NCBI GenBank assembly: GCA_034696485.1
Contig: JAQIWT010000860.1
Coordinates: 1 to 14,392, forward strand
DNA length: 14,392 bases
Direction of reading: 5' to 3'
From: Isohypsibius dastychi
Lineage: Eukaryota > Tardigrada > Eutardigrada > Parachela > Isohypsibiidae
Shown here: in pieces, positions 9,643 through 14,392 of the stretch
Layout of the letters: the number at the start of each line of letters is the position of its first letter
Numbering within the stretch: position 1 is the first letter of the stretch
Program-made: the position numbers and the translations under genes
The notes under the pieces: generated by a model
Seen by the model: the letters and a program-made list of their open reading frames with translations, nothing else
Told to the model about the DNA's origin: nothing
The model's database searches: none

Positions 9643-10468
9643 TTTTGATATCTTGGAAGCGACATGTTCGATGAACCGGAAGTTTCCTGGTGCTCTTTAT
9701 TTGATGCTCCTGAATCATCCTCACCACTGGTGCTTATTTTCTTGTGTTTTCGATTCATGTAGCGAATTTGAGATTAATCGCTATACGTGGGTGTCTAGGT
9801 GGACAGTTTCATTCATATCTGAATCACTGTTTAGATCACTTCGAAAGCTTTTGGCATTAAACAGAAAAGCAGCAACCGAGAGAGCCGAGTGGTCATCTTT
9901 TACAAGTCAAGTCAAGTTTTACAAGCGACCTTTAGGAAATTGTTCATTCTTCTGACAAAGAAAAAAAGGGCAAAGGAAAAAAAGATCTTGTTCACTCACT
10001 ATCAACTTACCCATTAATCAAAGTCGGGATGTACCAAGTTGTTTGGATGTACCATTCTTGCAAGTTTCACTTGTTTTCGTTCTCTAATGTTCAATCTAAT
10101 CTATACTACTGACTTAACGGAGGAATGGATTCTATCTATAGCAACTTGGTAGCTAGTGGCAAATATGAACAGACGCGCCTCTCATTTCTCTTCTCAGCTC
10201 CCTTTCGCACTCGTAGTAATTCAGTGCTTCTGGACATCAGCAGCAGTCTAAACAGTCAGACTGCTCATGGAGCATGCTGACTTGCGGTCAAGGAGTGAGA
10301 GACCATACAGTGGTGAGTGTAAGAGTGCTCCTGGTTTACCCTCGCTATGACTGTATTTATCCCCTAGCACCGTATACTGTTAGTTAAAAATTTTGCTTTC
10401 TGATTTTGATGATGATCGCATCAATAATGATATGAATGTATAGTCAGTCACTAACTGCGCTCTAATCC
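9643..10468 (+). other. Duplicated E1 3' flank and upstream region of membrane-protein gene B
   Basis: This aligns with 5549-6263 in patches. The best-conserved patch (10250-10352) contains GGAGCATGCTGA, GGTCAAGGAGTGAG and CCTCGCTATGACTGT words shared with unit A. An open frame at 9653-9955 overlaps a differently gapped counterpart in unit A and is judged non-coding. The perfect inverted word pair GCAGTCT/AGACTGC lies near 10242-10264. Confidence 0.55.
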
Positions 10469-11632
10469 ATGGACGAATTTATAGGTAGAGTGATGATTCT
10501 TTCTCGGTGCACTCTCCTAACGTATCTTACGCTAAATATTTTAGCCCAAACTGTGGATAAGTTGATCAAGCTACCGTCGGGGAAATTTGATGAGAAGATG
10601 GTATCGCTGCTGGGCATCGGTCATCCGCACATCCCCGTAAGACCTGGTAGTCGGTTGCTTGTACGGATTGGCAAGAACAAATTGTGGGTCGAAATGCAAT
10701 TTTTACCAACGATCATGGCGAACATCCGCTGCTTTTGTGTCAGGCTGACTTTGATCAGCATGACTCTCGCGCAATTAGGTACTAGCTAATTAGGTAGTAG
10801 CTCATCTTAGAACAAGCTATCGAAATGATATGTTAAACGGCGATTTCATAGGAATCCTCCAGAGTGTCTTCGGACAGAAATTACGTTTGGAGATCGACAC
10901 TCTCATCCCCTATCATCCAAATCTCAACTGGTTCATGTTTTTTGATTTAATTCAACTTGCGTTCATAATAAACCTTGAGCAGAGCATAATTCCGCTGTTC
11001 AAGCTTTGGTCGCTCCTGATCGTGCAGAACTATTCTGACCCATGCTGCGAGAAAGCTCTTAGAATCCGATTAAGCGATATCACCCGGTATTCTCAGAAAG
11101 CTGGGAGAGAGCTGATAACCAAAGGCATCATAGGCATCCGGAGCGTTTGTTGGAGTGTCACTCTTACCAACGATACCCGAGAAATGCCGTGGACAGATCT
11201 ATCGAAGGCGAGTGAGTTGCGCTCGTAAAATGACAACTTTGGCTGATAATTCTTGGCCACTTTTAGCTGCCGGACATGGGTTTTTTGCCTTGGACGGAGC
11301 CTTGGCTGACCTTCGCAGTCCATCGTGGGACGGTGCTCGTCTTTTCTGCCTTGGCAATTTTAATTGGAGCGATTGCATGCTCGACTCGGTTTTTGGATTT
11401 CGGGAGAGCTGATGGAGTGTTACAGGCCAGTTGCGGTCAACGCCATGAAAGATTCAAGGAGTCGTCAAAATGGGAATTTCTGAAAATGGAGCTCCGCGCT
11501 TTACGCTTTTATCTAGGTGTGTGTTTGGAACTGAATATTCGGTTGCTTTACAATAAGTTAAGACAGCCTCACATTATTAGCGTTTTGGTCCGCCGCTTTT
11601 TGCGCATTGCGGTTTTTCGAACAAAATTTTAA
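10469..11632 (+). CDS. Unrecognised 323-residue predicted membrane protein, copy B, four exons
   Basis: Exons are 10469-10484, 10545-10778, 10852-11207 and 11267-11632. Every exon equals its copy A partner in length, so both proteins have 323 residues without an internal stop. Introns are 60, 73 and 59 bp. The third begins AAG|GCGAGT, a GC donor, where copy A has AAA|GTAAGT. The nearby GTGAGT four bases later would shift frame, so the GC donor is the reading that preserves the protein. Divergence is uneven: exon 2 is quite different (LHRPVRPGSRLLIQVGRKK versus PHIPVRPGSRLLVRIGKNK, then little similarity), while exons 3 and 4 are well conserved. Hydrophobic segments match those of copy A. An AATAAA lies 51 bases after the stop. 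The product is unknown. Open frames of equal length argue that both copies are functional. Confidence 0.75.
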
Positions 11633-11682
11633 GTTTTACTCTACCTACACTTCTTCAGCTTTGCAGTTTCGCAACACTTCCT

Positions 11683-11688
11683 AATAAA
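11683..11688 (+). terminator. Candidate polyadenylation signal of membrane-protein gene B
   Basis: An exact AATAAA lies 51 bases past the stop codon at 11632. That is a sensible distance for 3' end formation in a compact animal gene. Confidence 0.55.
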
Positions 11689-11741
11689 CAGAGATGCACC
11701 ATACTGTACAGCTTTTGTTTTGCAACTAGGACAACAAACGA

Positions 11742-12326
11742 AAAACGTCATTCATTCGAACTTAGAATATGGAACTAAAAAAATCACTCGATTGAAGTGG
11801 AAACTAAGATTACCGAACACGACTTGTTAGTTCACCTGTTACCAACGGCACAGGCTGGTCTTCCTTTATCCCCTATCATCCGTGCCTTGACTTTTCGTAG
11901 TGAGACTGAGAACTCTCGTAGAACTCTCGTAGCCTTCGTCGCCGGTGCTTTCGTGGTTAATGATTCTCGTTGTTTGCTGAGTTGGTAAACAAGCAATTTC
12001 GTAGTTTGAGGCTTCATGGTCATGGTTTTTTGGGAGTCTGAGGTCTTTTCTAATTCTAAACTCTCGCATATCCATGAGCTGCTCGATGCTGTGGGTTTTA
12101 ATGGCGAGTTGTTTTTACTAACAAAAACCCTTTACCGGGACGCCAGTACCCTGACCTGAACCGTCCACTATACGGAACTACTCGCTATGAGTGATTGATT
12201 GTGACTACCGAAGGTTTGAACAACTAGAGCTCTTTGCTACACGACGAAAGGTTAACTACGAAGCTTTAAAACTACGAAAAATCTGCCTACGAAATTTCAT
12301 GGTACCCTATCCGTGCATATATGCAT
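11742..12326. other. Spacer between units B and C with repeated CGTAG-type words
   Basis: No gene is recognised. A direct tandem repeat of AACTCTCGTAG lies at 11911-11921 and 11922-11932. Between 11893 and 12005 the words TCGTAG, TTCGTCG and TTTCGTAG recur. Between 12205 and 12295 the complementary words CTACGAA and CGACGAAAGG recur. The two halves together look like a degenerate inverted repeat about 400 bp across, possibly an old palindromic element. The overlapping ~63-codon open frames here do not look like proteins. Confidence 0.4.
12314..12325. repeat. Perfect 12-base palindrome at the unit C breakpoint
   Basis: TGCATATATGCA is self-complementary and ends about one or two bases before similarity to the E1 last exon begins. 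Confidence 0.7.
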
Positions 12327-12810
12327 CCCTTTGGGATCAATGGAGCATTGCCGAAGCGAGCGATTTCACTATGCAGAATTTGGTCGATGCGGTGAAAAAC
12401 AAATACAAAATGAAGTATTTGTAATAATAAGGAGCTGAAATGGTCTGCATGCCGGAACACTATAAACGTAACGCCTGCATCAGCCCTTCCACAAATATCT
12501 GGATCTCGAGGAAAATCAGGATTATGTTGACCTTTCTGTCGATACGGATGTTGAAGGTGCCGATGACGATATGGATGGTGATAATGGGCTGATTATGTAG
12601 CCGCCGATTCGGTATTACGTTCATATCTTGGAAGCATCATGTTCGGTGAACCGGAAGTTTGCGGTTCCTTTCGGTTCCTCATGACTCACTGACGGTGTCA
12701 GTCGCCCCCTCTGATAACTAACTTCCTTGTGTTATGCGCGCTTTTTAATTCGTGATTCATCGCAGTGCGTATACAATCTCATTCGTGTTTGAGTCATAAG
12801 GTTGATTTCT
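12327..12810 (+). pseudogene. Decayed third fragment of the UBA6-like E1 last exon and 3' flank
   Basis: Similarity begins abruptly at CCCTTTGGGATCAATGGAGC, the LWDQWS codons of the ubiquitin-fold domain, and runs through the stop region into the 3' flank. Damage includes G-to-E and F-to-L changes, a break after KYKMK followed by TAATAATAA, loss of the MPF codons, a small insertion after the HYKR codons, and W-to-stop (TAG) near 12598. The lysine that is TAG in unit B is still AAA here, so that nonsense mutation is private to unit B. The 3' flank (TCTTGGAAGC, GAACCGGAAGTTT) is closest to unit B, whereas AATTCGTGATTCATCGCA near 12750 is closest to unit A. No third copy of the 323-residue gene follows. 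Confidence 0.85.
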
Positions 12811-14392
12811 GACAGTTTTTCTTTCTGGAGGATTATTTGTTTAACCGCAACCAGGAGCTGTGTGGGCTTATTGGTTAAAGCGAAAGCCAGAACAGTGTTT
12901 GCTCCTGATGTTAACGTTCGCCAGTGCATCATACAGTATGACCATTCATTTTTTCTGCACCGGAAATCATTAATCACATGCATCGCAGCGTGTGTGCTGC
13001 TTAGCGCCGTAAATTAATTCTGCTTCTCTGTTCAACTCACTAAAACATTGCAAATACAAATTTCTGTGCCACATAGACCACATCTTACCGGCCTTGGCCT
13101 ATTGTAATACGGTACCTTACGATATACTGCAGACAAGCACAGCGAAGCAAAAACCGGCTTCGAAGCCAGACACAAAAGCATTATTATTTAAATAAGCATA
13201 ACAAAGGTGAAGTCCAAATGAACTGCTTTGTAAGAAAAGAAGAATGTCACAGTGATGATTAAACACCTATTCGTCACACGGGGTTTGCGTGACACTTCAT
13301 CGATTTCGGCGTAAACTGCACAGTACGGGCAATGAAAGAAGTGAATCTTCAATGAGCTGCCAAGTCGCACCGGTAGCATGAGCCCAAAATGGTGAACAAG
13401 TGCTCGATGTGAAAATATCACACTTCCTGTTCAAGTGTTGACTATGCATTCAGCCGGAAATAAGTGTGACCTTTCCGATTTATATCAAACTCACGAAATT
13501 CGTTTTTTTCGAAACTGATGATTAGTTCCCTAATCAGTTCTTCTGGGAAGACTGACGAGCAAAGTTTTTTGAACGCCTTGAGGAGCATAACAGTGTCTGA
13601 TAAAAAAACAGAAAAGGGGAGGGTCAGAGATCAAAACAAAGCCAGGCTCACGACGCTCTTTTGGAGGTCTTGACTGTAAAGTGCGTCGGCCTTCAAGACA
13701 GTCGCCAGACCTTCATCCTCATAGACGAAAACCATAACACCGTCAAAAACTATATTCAGCGGCACAAACAACACCCTTATCGTAAAACACGTTGTTGCAC
13801 GTACCGCATGTACACTACCGCACGTTAACATGTACGCATACAGTAGGCATAACGAGAAGAAAACAACAACATCCCGTTCACATTGCGTATCTCAGTGGCT
13901 CCGCCTTGGCCGGATCTTATTGGTGGAAATGTATCACCTTATTTTTCCAACGCGAGCGGATCCTCTGAGGGGAAAGGGCCTAGAACTCATAAGGCGCTGC
14001 TGGGGGTATGAGAAAACACCCGGCAAGCCATGAGGGGGCAGCAATCATCTGAGATGCGGCTCGGGGTGCACAGCCACCAGACATCCGGGCATCCGTTTTC
14101 TACTGATTCAACGTCAACATTTAGCAGACGCTTTCAAGTTGCTCGTAGCTTGAACTCGCCATTCTTTTGAAAGTTCTTCTGGATTTCCAAGCAACTGAAT
14201 TGAACCTACATATATTTGTCGTACTTTGGATCTTCCCTTATCATGGGTTATAGACATGGCTGATATAAGCTGTCCCTCGGATTGACTACATCATCACGGT
14301 TGCCTGATTGTGTATCGACTCCTTGCCTAATATTGACTCATTCTTCAGAATCACGCCACTTTTCGCTGTAGTCGCACTCCTCCGGTTTATTC
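12811..14392. other. Right flank with no recognised gene
   Basis: Several open frames of 60-83 codons exist (for example 12732-12983 and 13188-13421 reverse, 13830-14033 forward), but they overlap one another and match no family I know. Noticeable sequence features are the 12-base palindrome GGCTTCGAAGCC at 13156-13167 and a GC-richer block at about 13960-14100 with a CTCATA/TATGAG inverted pair. No tRNA or rRNA signature was found. Confidence 0.45.
14114..14257 (-). CDS. Short unrecognised open frame, possible exon or gene scrap
   Basis: The reverse strand carries ATG at 14257-14255 and stop TGA at 14116-14114, 47 codons. The frame is open about 14 codons further upstream. The composition (KVRQIYVGSIQLLGNPEELS) is more protein-like than the surrounding frames, with few rare residues and mixed polar and hydrophobic positions. 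No family is recognised. Given how many gene scraps this window holds, an exon remnant is as likely as a small gene, and chance cannot be excluded. Confidence 0.22.
   Translation of the reverse strand: MSITHDKGRSKVRQIYVGSIQLLGNPEELSKEWRVQATSNLKASAKC

Larger units (their letters stand above)
8921..11741 (+). repeat. Tandem segmental duplication, unit B
   Basis: This is the second copy of the 4871-7993 unit: a truncated E1 tail, 3' flank, and a complete second 323-residue gene. The left breakpoint falls inside E1 exon 8, just beyond the ARFGEF-like exon, at a spot where AAAATGAACT-type words repeat three times (8888-8923). Right-hand similarity fades near 11741. It lacks the ~470 bp insertion of unit A and has a few tens of extra bases around 10180-10215. 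Confidence 0.88.

Noticed and set aside
13511-13540. TGATTAG-TTCC-CTAATCA hairpin
   Set aside because: A 7-bp AT-rich stem is expected by chance in 14 kb, and no neighbouring gene gives it a role.
13830-14033. 67-codon forward open frame in the GC-richer block
   Set aside because: No recognisable motif. Both strands of the block give comparable short frames, so I treat it as non-coding.

Overview
The window looks like nuclear DNA of an invertebrate animal with compact introns. The evidence is a nine-exon ubiquitin E1 gene of the UBA6 type, split by eight GT-AG introns of about 51-221 bp, a second spliced gene family with similarly short introns, and no prokaryotic operon signals. The species cannot be named from the sequence alone.

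Layout. (1) 1-1600: the possible first 22 codons of a leftward gene at the edge, then non-coding DNA that must contain the promoter and 5' leader of the E1 gene. (2) 1602-5548: an apparently intact UBA6-like E1 of 1062 residues, with the catalytic cysteine and both ThiF-type folds visible. (3) 6264-7877: a four-exon gene for a 323-residue predicted membrane protein that I do not recognise (copy A). A ~470 bp insertion sits in its third intron. (4) 7878-8925: a spacer with one reverse-strand, stop-containing exon resembling ARFGEF1/2 (BIG, a Golgi Arf-GEF). (5) 8929-9642: a 5'-truncated copy of the last two E1 exons with one nonsense codon. (6) 10469-11632: a second copy (B) of the 323-residue gene, with exons of identical length to copy A. 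(7) 12327-12810: a third, heavily decayed scrap of the E1 last exon and 3' flank. (8) 12811-14392: no recognisable gene, only weak short ORFs.

The main organising fact is a tandem segmental duplication. A unit made of the E1 3' end, its downstream flank and the 323-residue gene occurs at about 4871-7993 and again at about 8921-11741, and a third partial unit begins at about 12327. The duplications copied the small membrane-protein gene whole and the E1 only in part, leaving one full E1, two E1 remnants and two open membrane-protein genes. The fast-diverging membrane-protein pair is the least explained part of the window. The truncated E1 copy differs from its parent almost only at synonymous sites, so it was probably under protein-level selection until recently.

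All protein-family calls come from motif recognition by eye. No alignment or database search was run.
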